From NCBI GenBank assembly GCA_964521425.1, contig CAZFRO010000005.1, positions 62,001 to 126,000 on the forward strand: a stretch of 64,000 nucleotides of DNA, given 5' to 3'. This stretch comes from Joyebacterum sp964521425. GTDB lineage: Bacteria > Joyebacterota > Joyebacteria > Joyebacterales > Joyebacteraceae. Each line of letters starts with the position of its first letter. Within the stretch, counting starts at the first letter, position 1. Position numbers and translations under genes: made by a program. The notes beneath the pieces are model-generated. The model worked only from the letters and a program-made list of their open reading frames with translations, was not told where the DNA came from and made no database searches. Positions 26,601 through 33,725 of this stretch are shown here, one piece after another.

Positions 26601-26729
26601 CTAGATGAGTCCAGTCTTCTTAGTCTCCTTCTTCTTAGTCTCCTTCTTCTCCCTCTTCTTCTGGCGCTTCTCCTTCTTGGTGAGTTGCGCCTTCTTCATG
26701 TCGCTGTGTCCTACCTTTTCCTTGCCCAT
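26601..26729 (-). CDS. 42-residue lysine-rich protein
   Basis: Small gene with a textbook ribosome-binding site (GGGAGGG, four bases before the ATG at 26727-26729). It encodes MGKEKVGHSDMKKAQLTKKE and then a tail of Lys/Glu/Thr (two KKKET-like repeats, ending KTGLI). The product is strongly basic, without Cys or aromatic residues, probably helical or disordered, and may bind nucleic acid or membranes; no family is recognised. It follows the lipoprotein gene at 26.7 kb by 19 bases and is the third gene of the unit begun by the transglutaminase-like gene. Confidence 0.6.
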   Translation of the reverse strand: MGKEKVGHSDMKKAQLTKKEKRQKKREKKETKKKETKKTGLI

Positions 26730-26748
26730 TGTTCCCTCCCATACGCAT

Positions 26749-27384
26749 CTATAGATCGAATTGTGGCTTCGGTTCCCGAACTCCCGTGGGCTTGCCCGTG
26801 ATATCCAGCCCGTAGGTCTGATCGCGCAGCTTCTCACCGTCTTCAGAGTAGATGAGAAGTCTGAGGTTGTTGAAGTACCCCTCGGAGTTCTCGTACGGAA
26901 TGAAGCCCTCTATCTCCTGGTCACGGCGAAAGAGCAGATGCGCGCCGTCAGAGTAGTCGCTCGGCAGGCCGTCGATGAGTTCCACGTTCCATGGATAGAC
27001 GCCCGTCACCGCACCATTGGATTTTGTGTAGCCGGCCACGGCAACCACGTAGCCACGTGCACGCTCGTATGTATCGTACGGATTCTCAAAGCTGAGACGG
27101 ATCTGGAGCCCCTTCTTCGGAGACACACGCCACTCGTAGGTCAAGTTGGCCAGCTGTATCTCTGGAGATGGCTCCTCGTCTTCCTCCCCCGCGGCAGCGG
27201 TCACACCGCGCGCCAGCGCGCTCTTCGATGGTGCCTCCTCCTGAACGTCTTCCGGGCTTTCGGTCTCAGCCTCAGTGGACTCCACCGCGGCGCCGTCATC
27301 CTCTGAACCGGAACAGCCCCCGATAGTCAGGGCAAGAAGAACTACGAGCAACAATATCAGAATGAGACGCAGGTGGATCATCAT
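26749..27384 (-). CDS. Lipoprotein of unknown function
   Basis: 211 residues. The N-terminus is a lipoprotein signal (MMIHLRLILILLLVVLLALTIGGC, lipobox T-I-G-G-C). An acidic, low-complexity linker of about 45 residues follows, then a beta-rich domain of about 130 residues (LANLTYEWRVSPKKGLQIRLSF, ARGYVVAVAGYTKS) with no family I recognise. GGGAGG is properly placed for either of the two first ATG codons. It lies 30 bases after the transglutaminase-like gene and 19 before the lysine-rich gene, so the three are probably cotranscribed. Confidence 0.78.
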   Translation of the reverse strand: MMIHLRLILILLLVVLLALTIGGCSGSEDDGAAVESTEAETESPEDVQEEAPSKSALARGVTAAAGEEDEEPSPEIQLANLTYEWRVSPKKGLQIRLSFENPYDTYERARGYVVAVAGYTKSNGAVTGVYPWNVELIDGLPSDYSDGAHLLFRRDQEIEGFIPYENSEGYFNNLRLLIYSEDGEKLRDQTYGLDITGKPTGVREPKPQFDL

Positions 27385-27414
27385 GTGCCTCCCATGAAAC
27401 CCTTGGCTGTGGTC

Positions 27415-28905
27415 CTATGGTGCGACGGTCTTCCCGTCGACCGTGTACTCCCTGACAGCAATGTGCAGTCTATTGAAAACCCGGAGGATGCCGATCGACA
27501 GATCCGCAACGCTGCCGCGCTCCCCTGAACTCTCTCCGAACTTGATGTGCATCGCATCGACACTGCCGTCGCCGATCGTCGGGTCGAGAGCGTACCAGCC
27601 GTCCCCGGTCCACACCTCGAGCCACATGTGGTAGAGAAACTGTCCCCGGAAGTACGTGACTCCCGAGACCAGCTTTGTCGGAATCCCGATCGAGCGCGTC
27701 ATCGCGGCGGCAAGCACCACGTGCTCGCTGCAGTCGCCAGTCCTCGTATCCAACACCTCGAGGGCTGAAGCGAAGGCCGTACCGAACCCCTTGTTCTCGA
27801 CCTCTACGAACACCCAGTGCTCAATATTCCTGGCGGTCAGCCAGCAGCTCTGGTCCGTCCCCCAGGCCTGCCTTGCCGCCACGCCCAGAATCCTCGGGTG
27901 CCAGGTCTGCATGATGGGATTGCCATCAAGGTAGCTCTTCATCGGCGTGCTGCGGATGGGGAACCTGACAACAGCCTCACTCGCGGGTTCGGTTCGCTTG
28001 ATTCTCACCAAGACTCCCCGCTCGGTCCGCCCCTCGATCGATTGCCTCTCATCCTCAACAATGAACTCGGCGACTGAAGCGTCGTCCATCCATATCTCAT
28101 AGAGAGCATCGTCGACGTTGAAGGGCGCGTGAATCGATACATCCACCGGGATTGCCCCGGCGGAGAGAATGTCGAGCGCCTCTTTCTCGGCGAGCGCCTC
28201 TTCTCGGGTTGTTCGCACCTTCGCGATACCGGTGCCTGAGATCTCGGATCTCCACAGAAGCCCCTCATCATCACGCCACTCGTGCAACTCCAGACCGCCG
28301 TAGAGCGGCGAGACGACCACGAGCTTGTGCAAGTCGACTGTCACACCCATGATCTCGAGCTCTTCCGCCCCCACGACGGACACCTCGAACGAGGCGACCT
28401 CCGAGAAGTCGGGGTCAAACGCGGAGAAGGTGTAGTTGTCGCCGGGAATGAACCCCCTCTCAACGTGCAGGCGCCAGACGCCTCTCGGAAAGAGGAAGTC
28501 CTCCGCGAGTGACACATCCGATACCACGGCATCATCCATGAGGGAGATGCGAAGCCTGGCACTCCCGGATCCTATCGTGAGATCCAGCTCGCGCGTCTCC
28601 GAGGACACCCGGCTGGTAAGATGGTAGGTGACAGGATTTCCGTCCTGGGTCTCCACCCAGCTCTCACTCAGCTCCACGCGAACTAGCTGGCGACCACGCA
28701 TGGCCATCATCCTGGTGTAGGAACCGCTGACGCGATTCCCTTGGGCGTCCGCGTCTTCCTCCACCCACTCTCTCACATAACCGGTCGACGCTCCGTCAAT
28801 CGTGGTCTCGTACCAGTATTCCCCCGGCTCGGCGCCGGCTGGGACCGCAGCCAAGAGGACAACAGCCAACGTGTACGAGAGTACGAGCAGCCTGCGCGGG
28901 CTCAA
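27415..28905 (-). CDS. Secreted transglutaminase-like (cysteine protease fold) protein
   Basis: Transglutaminase-core superfamily, exported. Numbered from an ATG at 28950, the catalytic triad is C407 (TRTGDCSEH), H441 (YHMWLEV) and D456 (ALDPT). About 300 residues of beta-rich N-terminal domain precede it, as in many bacterial DUF3857-like transglutaminase proteins. The start is placed at TTG 28903-28905 because GGAGGT lies six bases upstream and the protein then begins directly with a signal peptide (LSPRRLLVLSYTLAVVLLAAVPAGA); the ATG at 28950 has no ribosome-binding site. It could act as a peptidase or cross-linking enzyme in the envelope; the substrate is unknown. Confidence 0.85.
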   Translation of the reverse strand: MSPRRLLVLSYTLAVVLLAAVPAGAEPGEYWYETTIDGASTGYVREWVEEDADAQGNRVSGSYTRMMAMRGRQLVRVELSESWVETQDGNPVTYHLTSRVSSETRELDLTIGSGSARLRISLMDDAVVSDVSLAEDFLFPRGVWRLHVERGFIPGDNYTFSAFDPDFSEVASFEVSVVGAEELEIMGVTVDLHKLVVVSPLYGGLELHEWRDDEGLLWRSEISGTGIAKVRTTREEALAEKEALDILSAGAIPVDVSIHAPFNVDDALYEIWMDDASVAEFIVEDERQSIEGRTERGVLVRIKRTEPASEAVVRFPIRSTPMKSYLDGNPIMQTWHPRILGVAARQAWGTDQSCWLTARNIEHWVFVEVENKGFGTAFASALEVLDTRTGDCSEHVVLAAAMTRSIGIPTKLVSGVTYFRGQFLYHMWLEVWTGDGWYALDPTIGDGSVDAMHIKFGESSGERGSVADLSIGILRVFNRLHIAVREYTVDGKTVAP

Positions 28906-28999
28906 ACGTCCACCTCCAGTCTGATTCTCATGCGAGCGTAGCTTCTCCATCGGAGCACGCCGCGCCGTGCGAGATCCAGTCCACCGCCAACGGTGCTGC

Positions 29000-29326
29000 C
29001 TAGAGCTTCCCGGCAGCCTTGAGTTCGGCGAGCCTCTGCTCGATGGCGGCCTTCTGTCCTCTCAGGTTGTAGAGATCCATCTCGAGTTCGCGGATGACCC
29101 TCCTGATGTCGTCGCCGTCTTCCATCTGCTGCTCGACCTTGTTCGCGACCAGCATCTCCTCCACGTTCTCGAGATCCATCGTCACCCTCTCGAGTTCATT
29201 CTGGAGCAGAACGGGGTCGTCCGGAAACTCGTCGTCACCCGTGGTATTGGCGGCGCATCCGGCAAGCAGCCAAAGCCCCATTAAGGACACCAGCACGAGC
29301 GCTACGGTACTTCTCTTCTGTCTCAT
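29000..29326 (-). CDS. Small coiled-coil lipoprotein
   Basis: 108 residues. Signal MRQKRSTVALVLVSLMGLWLLAGC ends in a clear lipobox (L-A-G-C). The rest is acidic and predicted coiled coil, with heptads through LLQNELERVTMDLENVEEML and again LRGQKAAIEQRLAELKAAGKL. CGGGAGG lies six bases before the ATG. It stands alone behind its own promoter (29449-29478). Such proteins often span or organise the periplasm (Lpp-like), but that role is only suggested by composition. Confidence 0.75.
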   Translation of the reverse strand: MRQKRSTVALVLVSLMGLWLLAGCAANTTGDDEFPDDPVLLQNELERVTMDLENVEEMLVANKVEQQMEDGDDIRRVIRELEMDLYNLRGQKAAIEQRLAELKAAGKL

Positions 29327-29354
29327 TGGGCCTCCCGGTGCGGTGCTTGAGCTA

Positions 29355-29377
29355 CCGGCACCCGGAAGGACCGGGTG
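29355..29377 (-). promoter_or_regulatory. Leader hairpin of the coiled-coil lipoprotein gene
   Basis: GCACCCGG pairs with CCGGGTGC around a five-base loop in the 5' leader, about 30 bases before the ATG. It could be an attenuator or simply stabilise the message. Confidence 0.35.
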
Positions 29378-29448
29378 CGGCTTGAAACAGGGGCAAGTCC
29401 ACAAGCAGCCGATGCCAGTGCTGCATCAGGCATGGAACTTGTTATCGT

Positions 29449-29478
29449 ATTCTATTGGGCAGCTTGAGATGATGTCAA
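29449..29478 (-). promoter_or_regulatory. Promoter of the coiled-coil lipoprotein gene
   Basis: Minus strand TTGACA (29478-29473), 18 bases, TAGAAT (29454-29449); start about 115 bases before the ATG. Both boxes are near consensus. Confidence 0.65.
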
Positions 29479-29521
29479 CAGTGGTTTCGGATGTGAGATT
29501 CGCGCACAAATCGCCGACATC

Positions 29522-29550
29522 TTGACACCGGCCCTGTGTCGTGCCAGAAT
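29522..29550 (+). promoter_or_regulatory. Promoter of the sigma-like gene at 29.6 kb
   Basis: TTGACA (29522-29527), 17 bases, CAGAAT (29545-29550), about 50 bases before the ATG. Confidence 0.5.
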
Positions 29551-29607
29551 CAGAGTGGTGGTGAGACGCAGTTCGCGATTCGGGAGTGCAAAAACGGGTG
29601 ATGGGTA

Positions 29608-30150
29608 ATGGAGAAGTGGCAGGAGTTCGAACCAGATATCACGAGAATCGCGACAGGTCTCACTCCTGACGAGATGCTTCGGGAGGATCTCACTCAGGAG
29701 ATGCGGATCCACATCTGGCGCTCCCCCGAGGGAAAGACCAAGAGCTGGTACCTCTCCAGCGCACGCTGGCGTGCTCTCAACTTCATGACACGAACGGCGA
29801 TTGACTGCCCCGACGGTGATCTCGATCGTCAGGTGATCCTGTACGGAGTCCTTGGCGACATCGACCCCGAGGCCGTCCGCTTCATCCCGAGCGAATGGCA
29901 GAAACTCCTCATGCAGGCGCCACTTGACATGGTCCCGGAGGCCTTCGCGTTGTCGGTCGAGATGCACGATGCGGTCGACCGTCTGACGGCCAGGCAGCAG
30001 CGGGTGCTGTACGCTGTTGCGCAGGGGTTCACCCAGGATGAAGTGGCGGGCATGCTGAGCGTCTCACGGAGAACTGTCGCGGGCGAGTTGACCCGGATAA
30101 GGGCTGCTTTTCGCGAATTCCGGCATGATACGGCAGTATCGAAGGTGTGA
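29608..30150 (+). CDS. Sigma-70-like factor, stand-alone
   Basis: 180 residues resembling ECF-type sigma factors. A shortened region 2 (about 20-65: LREDLTQEMRIHIWRSPEGK, then SWYLSSARWRALNFM) is joined by an unusual 55-residue linker to region 4 (about 125-172: LTARQQRVLYAVAQGFTQDEVAGMLSVSRRTVAGELTRI). Region 2 appears to lack the first helix, so DNA melting may be altered. No anti-sigma gene is adjacent. The ribosome-binding site before the ATG is weak (GATGGGTA). It could instead act as a HTH regulator using only the region-4 part. It is followed by three strong hairpins. Confidence 0.75.
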   Translation: MEKWQEFEPDITRIATGLTPDEMLREDLTQEMRIHIWRSPEGKTKSWYLSSARWRALNFMTRTAIDCPDGDLDRQVILYGVLGDIDPEAVRFIPSEWQKLLMQAPLDMVPEAFALSVEMHDAVDRLTARQQRVLYAVAQGFTQDEVAGMLSVSRRTVAGELTRIRAAFREFRHDTAVSKV

Positions 30151-30186
30151 CCGATGTGATCCAGAAGGTCAGAGCGGCGACGGCCG

Positions 30187-30210
30187 GAAGGCCCTACGCA
30201 TAGGGCCTCC
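30187..30210. terminator. Hairpin after the sigma-like gene
   Basis: AGGCCCTA-CGCA-TAGGGCCT, a perfect 8-base stem about 36 bases past the stop; it has no U run and is the first of three hairpins. Confidence 0.5.
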
Positions 30211-30277
30211 CAGAAAAACGGTCCATTTGGTGAAAAAAGCTTGCACAATGTGTAGCTCGAACTGTGTTGTACATACT

Positions 30278-30300
30278 GAAGGGCCATGAGGCCCTTTTTC
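30278..30300 (+). terminator. Intrinsic terminator
   Basis: AAGGGCC-ATGA-GGCCCTT followed by TTTC on the plus strand, about 130 bases past the sigma-like gene. Confidence 0.7.
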
Positions 30301-30304
30301 TATG

Positions 30305-30330
30305 CCCGGTCCCTGCGGACCGGGTTTTTT
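30305..30330 (+). terminator. Strong intrinsic terminator
   Basis: CCCGGTCC-CTGC-GGACCGGG followed by six T. It insulates the sigma-like gene from the convergent ParA operon, which ends at 30359. Confidence 0.85.
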
Positions 30331-30358
30331 CATACCCGCACCCCGCGGATCGGGTCCT

Positions 30359-31279
30359 CTAGCTGCCGGCTCTGCCCGGAATCCCGTCGTCCCATATCCG
30401 CCGGAGCTCCGCTTGTTCCTGGCGCGAAAGCTCACTCGCTCCACCGTCTGCGCTGCCATTCCCGTCATCGCTGGCCTGGCGCACGCGGCCCTCTCTCACA
30501 AAGAATGAGATCACGGCATTGAGCGCTCGCTCGAGCGAGACTCGGTCAGAGACCACGATCGGGTTCACGACGGGATCTCCAGTCGACACGGTGAAACTCC
30601 CCGGAGATATGGCCACGGTCGCCAGTCGCGCGCCCTCCAGTGCGAAGTGAAGGGCTCCCTCCACCTCCCTGGTGGATATCCGCCCATCAAGTCCGTCCAC
30701 GCCGGACCGGAAGAGCGTGAACAGCGTGCGCACGCTTTCCGACTCGATTCTGCCTTCAAACGGTGATTCCGTTCCTCCACCGCCAAGCTCAGGCACACGA
30801 CGCGTGACTGCGGCGCTTACGGGCTCTGATTGCGTGAGGGCTATCGCCTCCAGCAGGAGCCCAGGCTCTCCATCCACGAGGAGGAGCTCTGCACGCACCA
30901 GCCGAACACGCACGTCCGATATGCGCGACACCGCGCGGACAACGGTCGAGGGGAACTCGGGCGCCACGAAGACGAGAACCGGCGCGTCGGCGCTGACCAG
31001 ACCGTCTCCCGAGTAGGCCTTCAGGAACAACCGTTGGTTTTCAGCCAACCAGTCGAGATGTTCATGGACGCGTGTGGGAACCGCCCTGACACCATCGAAG
31101 ATGAGATCGACGAGAATCGCACTCCCGTCCTCATCCGTCATGACGATGTCAACGCCGGACAGGCCTTGAGCATCAGGATCAACGACCTTTCCCCCTGCAT
31201 GGATCTGATCTGCCGCCGAGCAGATGAGCCGCCTAAGCTCGCCTGGTTCGGGCAGTGCTGCTTTCTCGATTCGTCTCAT
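30359..31279 (-). CDS. Degenerate PD-(D/E)xK nuclease-like protein, third gene of the ParA operon
   Basis: 306 residues, function unknown. The part from about 5 to 150 resembles RecB/NucS-like restriction-fold domains: an N-terminal helix (LRRLICSAADQIHAGGKVVD), VDIVMTDEDGSAILVDLI where active enzymes have D-x(n)-(D/E)xK, then HLDWLAENQRLF and APVLVFVAPEFPSTVVRAV. Here the (D/E)xK triad reads V-D-L, so catalysis is not expected and DNA or partner binding may remain. The second half is alpha/beta without a known family and ends in charged helices. It starts 4 bases after the second ParA-like gene. ATG 31277-31279 is chosen for its GGAG and because homology starts there. Confidence 0.7.
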   Translation of the reverse strand: MRRIEKAALPEPGELRRLICSAADQIHAGGKVVDPDAQGLSGVDIVMTDEDGSAILVDLIFDGVRAVPTRVHEHLDWLAENQRLFLKAYSGDGLVSADAPVLVFVAPEFPSTVVRAVSRISDVRVRLVRAELLLVDGEPGLLLEAIALTQSEPVSAAVTRRVPELGGGGTESPFEGRIESESVRTLFTLFRSGVDGLDGRISTREVEGALHFALEGARLATVAISPGSFTVSTGDPVVNPIVVSDRVSLERALNAVISFFVREGRVRQASDDGNGSADGGASELSRQEQAELRRIWDDGIPGRAGS

Positions 31280-31283
31280 TCTC

Positions 31284-32438
31284 TCAGATCTCCATTCCGG
31301 ACTTCTGCGACCACTCTGACCCAAGCGCCTTCGACGCCGCCTCTCTGAGCATGAGGGCGAAGACCGCGTCGGGTCTGGAACGGATGATCGATCCCCGCTC
31401 CCTCTGCTCGCTTCCAAGATTGTCCTCGTAGGTCATTCCACCGAGGAAGTGCATCTCCATGGACAACAGACGTTCCGCGGCCACCCTGGTCTTCGAGAAG
31501 AACCTAGCGGCGTAATCGTTGTCAGGCGCCATGTTGACCATCAGGCCCACTTCTTTCACACCCAGATCCCGCTTCAGACGCGCCATCACGGCGAACGCCT
31601 CGCTGAAACCAGCCCACCCCGGTCTTGCCACGACCACGAAGAGACCGATCCGGTCAAGGATGGGCGCCAGCCAGGCGGTCCTCCCGATGGCAAGGTCGAT
31701 GACCGCACAGGAGAGCCGCTCCCTGCCGTCCCCATTGACGTCGACGTAGACCGATTCTCCGCGTCCGAGGAGCTCATCTGCGCGACCTCCCCCACCGGCA
31801 CAGTCTACGACCACGACTCCGGAATCGACGCGCGCCGTGGGGGCTGCCTGTCCTTCTCCGACCAGCGGTGAGAGGTAGTTCCACGAGGGTGCACCCATGT
31901 AGAACCGCGCGTTGGGGACCTTCGGGTCTGCATCGAAGACACCGACGGTTCCCGTGCTCATGAACGCATGGGCAAGGTTCACGGCCACGGTCGATTTCCC
32001 GGGACCGCTGTCACCGCCGGTTACGACGAAAAGGTTCGTGCGCTCCCACCGTCCCACCCGGTCCGCCTTGGCATTCGGGTCCTCATGGGGTTCGGGTGCC
32101 GCATGTGATTCGGGCGCCGCATGGGATTCGGAGGTTACATGGGGTTCGGGCGCCGCATGGGGTTCGGGNNNNNNNNNNNNNNNNNNNNNNNNNNNNNNNN
32201 NNNNNNNNNNNNNNNNNNNNNNNNNNNNNNNNNNNNNNNNNNNNNNNNNNNNNNNNNNNNNNNNNNNNGGTTCGGGCGCCGCATGGGGTTCGGGCGCCGC
32301 AAGCTCGACGGTCGCGGTAGGATGTATGTCCGTGGGCTCCGCCGCTTCCCTCGTCGGCTCTTCTTCTGTACTTGAGAAGAAAAGGTGGGATACGTCAGCG
32401 AGGCTCTTCGGCGTCTTTTCGCGTGTGCTGCTGCTCAT
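31284..32438 (-). CDS. ParA/MinD-like ATPase with Pro-His-Ala repeat linker (assembly gap inside)
   Basis: P-loop ATPase of the ParA/MinD superfamily. The N-terminal 50 residues are polar and are followed by a low-complexity linker of AAPEPH units interrupted by 100 N at 32169-32268, so true length and frame across the gap are unknown. The ATPase starts LFVVTGGDSGPGKSTVAVNLA: the P-loop lysine and Ser/Thr are present, but the signature lysine of ParA/MinD (K in KGGxGKS) is replaced by Asp. Switch-like DADPKVPN and VVVDCAGG follow, and the C-terminal MALMLREAASKAL helix closes the domain. It lies 45 bases after the ParA-CBM48 gene; its own ribosome-binding site is poor. Confidence 0.78.
   Translation of the reverse strand: MSSSTREKTPKSLADVSHLFFSSTEEEPTREAAEPTDIHPTATVELAAPEPHAAPEXXXXXXXXXXXXXXXXXXXXXXXXXXXXXXXXXXPEPHAAPEPHVTSESHAAPESHAAPEPHEDPNAKADRVGRWERTNLFVVTGGDSGPGKSTVAVNLAHAFMSTGTVGVFDADPKVPNARFYMGAPSWNYLSPLVGEGQAAPTARVDSGVVVVDCAGGGGRADELLGRGESVYVDVNGDGRERLSCAVIDLAIGRTAWLAPILDRIGLFVVVARPGWAGFSEAFAVMARLKRDLGVKEVGLMVNMAPDNDYAARFFSKTRVAAERLLSMEMHFLGGMTYEDNLGSEQRERGSIIRSRPDAVFALMLREAASKALGSEWSQKSGMEI
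32083..32300. repeat. 18-bp tandem repeat with a 100-N assembly gap
   Basis: Units of CATGGGGTTCGGGCGCCG (plus strand), exact near the gap and diverged at the edges (CATGTGATTCGGGCGCCG and others). On the coding strand each unit adds AAPEPH to the linker of the ParA-like ATPase, keeping the frame. The gap at 32169-32268 is exactly 100 N, so copy number is unknown. Confidence 0.9.
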
Positions 32439-32483
32439 CTTGATTCAGCCCGAAGATCTCTCTAGGTCCTGTTGCACAGGCTG

Positions 32484-33605
32484 CTAGCCGCGCCTGTACA
32501 CCTCTATTATGCAATCCTCATTCGGATCTGTTCTATTTCCGTTTGCGGGGTCCGCTCTCCACGCCCCATCGACAACGAACTTGTACAGATGACGTCCCGG
32601 CCCAAGATCCACCGTCGTGTGCCACACACCATTCGTCTCGCGTTTGAGCACAACACCATGTTCGCGATCCCAGTTGTTGAAGCTCCCGATCAGCTCGACA
32701 TCGTTAGCCTCTGGAGCCACGAGTGAGAAGAGGATCCCCCCCTCCACGAAGTGCGGACCTGGCTGCGACAGGATCCAGTCGTCCATCCCGCGTTCCAGTC
32801 CGGACGTCTCGGCCTCCTTCACGGGCTCGAACTCCTCGCTCGTGAGGCGCTCCTCGTCCGCGATCACCTCCTGGGTCAGCGCTTTGTAGTCGCGTGCACC
32901 TGTGCACGTTCGCGCGTAATGCGAGATCGCAACTCCCCAGTTCGCGGCCTCCCGGAAGCGAACGGTCCGTCTGATGACGGTGTCAAACATCTCGCGCCCG
33001 AAGCGAATCTGGGCCTCGCGAAGGAACTCCTGCGAGAAGCGAGTCCGCTTGTCGAACATCGTGAGAAGCACACGGATGCGCTTCTTGAGACCGAGTTGCT
33101 CACGCACGAGGTTGATCGAATCTGTGACCTTGAGGGCGCCGTGCAAGGAGTAGTACGACGGCTCCATCACGACCATGGCCTCGTTGCATGCTACGATGGC
33201 ATTGAAGGTCAGAAGTCCCACGCTCGGTGGACAGTCGATGATTGTGTAGTCGAAGTTGCCCTCCACGGCGTCGAGCTTCCGTCTGAGACGGTTCTCCCTG
33301 TCCGGCTGGCCCGACAACTGCTGCTCGACAGCCGACAACACCACACTCGATGGAACCACGTGCAGGTTCTCAGTAACCTCCACTGATACGTCACCGATCG
33401 ATACCTGTGGATTCATCAGGACGTCGTAGGTGGAGGTGGTGAGGTTGTCAGTGTCGACACCGAGACCGATCGAAGCATGGGACTGCGGATCGCAGTCCAC
33501 GAGCAGGACTCTCTTCCCAAAATCGGCAAGATACGATGCGAGGTTCACTGCGGTAGTTGTTTTGCCGCAACCGCCCTTCTGGTTGACGACCGCAATCGAC
33601 CGCAT
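32484..33605 (-). CDS. ParA partition ATPase fused to a C-terminal glycogen-binding CBM48 domain
   Basis: 373 residues, no signal peptide, so cytoplasmic. Residues 1-255 form a canonical ParA/Soj ATPase: deviant Walker A QKGGCGKTTTAVNLA (signature K10, K15), switch VDCDPQSHAS (37-45), Walker B IIDCPPSVG (D124), and the MFDKRTRFSQEF region near 184-194. After an acidic linker, residues 287-371 form an AMPK-beta/CBM48 glycogen-binding domain: VELIGSFNNWD with W312, LYKFVVDGAW with K342 and W349, and IIEV at the end. These three correspond to the sugar-stacking and contact residues of AMPK-beta (W100, K126, W133). First gene of a three-gene operon with its own promoter. I know of no characterised protein with this fusion. 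No ParB gene is nearby. Confidence 0.95.
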   Translation of the reverse strand: MRSIAVVNQKGGCGKTTTAVNLASYLADFGKRVLLVDCDPQSHASIGLGVDTDNLTTSTYDVLMNPQVSIGDVSVEVTENLHVVPSSVVLSAVEQQLSGQPDRENRLRRKLDAVEGNFDYTIIDCPPSVGLLTFNAIVACNEAMVVMEPSYYSLHGALKVTDSINLVREQLGLKKRIRVLLTMFDKRTRFSQEFLREAQIRFGREMFDTVIRRTVRFREAANWGVAISHYARTCTGARDYKALTQEVIADEERLTSEEFEPVKEAETSGLERGMDDWILSQPGPHFVEGGILFSLVAPEANDVELIGSFNNWDREHGVVLKRETNGVWHTTVDLGPGRHLYKFVVDGAWRADPANGNRTDPNEDCIIEVYRRG

Positions 33606-33675
33606 TCCAGACCTCCTTACGTGTAGAGAGCATCGCTAGAGAGAGCAGAGCCAGAGTGAGAAATCAGGTGAGAGA

Positions 33676-33704
33676 AGCGTAGTCGTTCTGCGCGGCATTG
33701 TCAA
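33676..33704 (-). promoter_or_regulatory. Promoter of the ParA-CBM48 operon
   Basis: Minus strand TTGACA (33704-33699), 17 bases, TACGCT (33681-33676), about 65 bases before the ATG at 33605. It lies past the pmbA stop, so the operon can be transcribed apart from tldD-pmbA. Confidence 0.6.
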
Positions 33705-33725
33705 GGTGGATGTCGGGGAAACGGA

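Noticed and set aside
26577..26801. Plus-strand leucine-rich small frame that looks like a membrane peptide
   Set aside because: It is the complement of the lysine-rich gene (AAG/CTT); only the minus strand has a good ribosome-binding site.
30359..33605. Plasmid or chromosome parABS locus
   Set aside because: No ParB homologue, no parS-like 16-bp palindromes and no replication gene in the neighbourhood.
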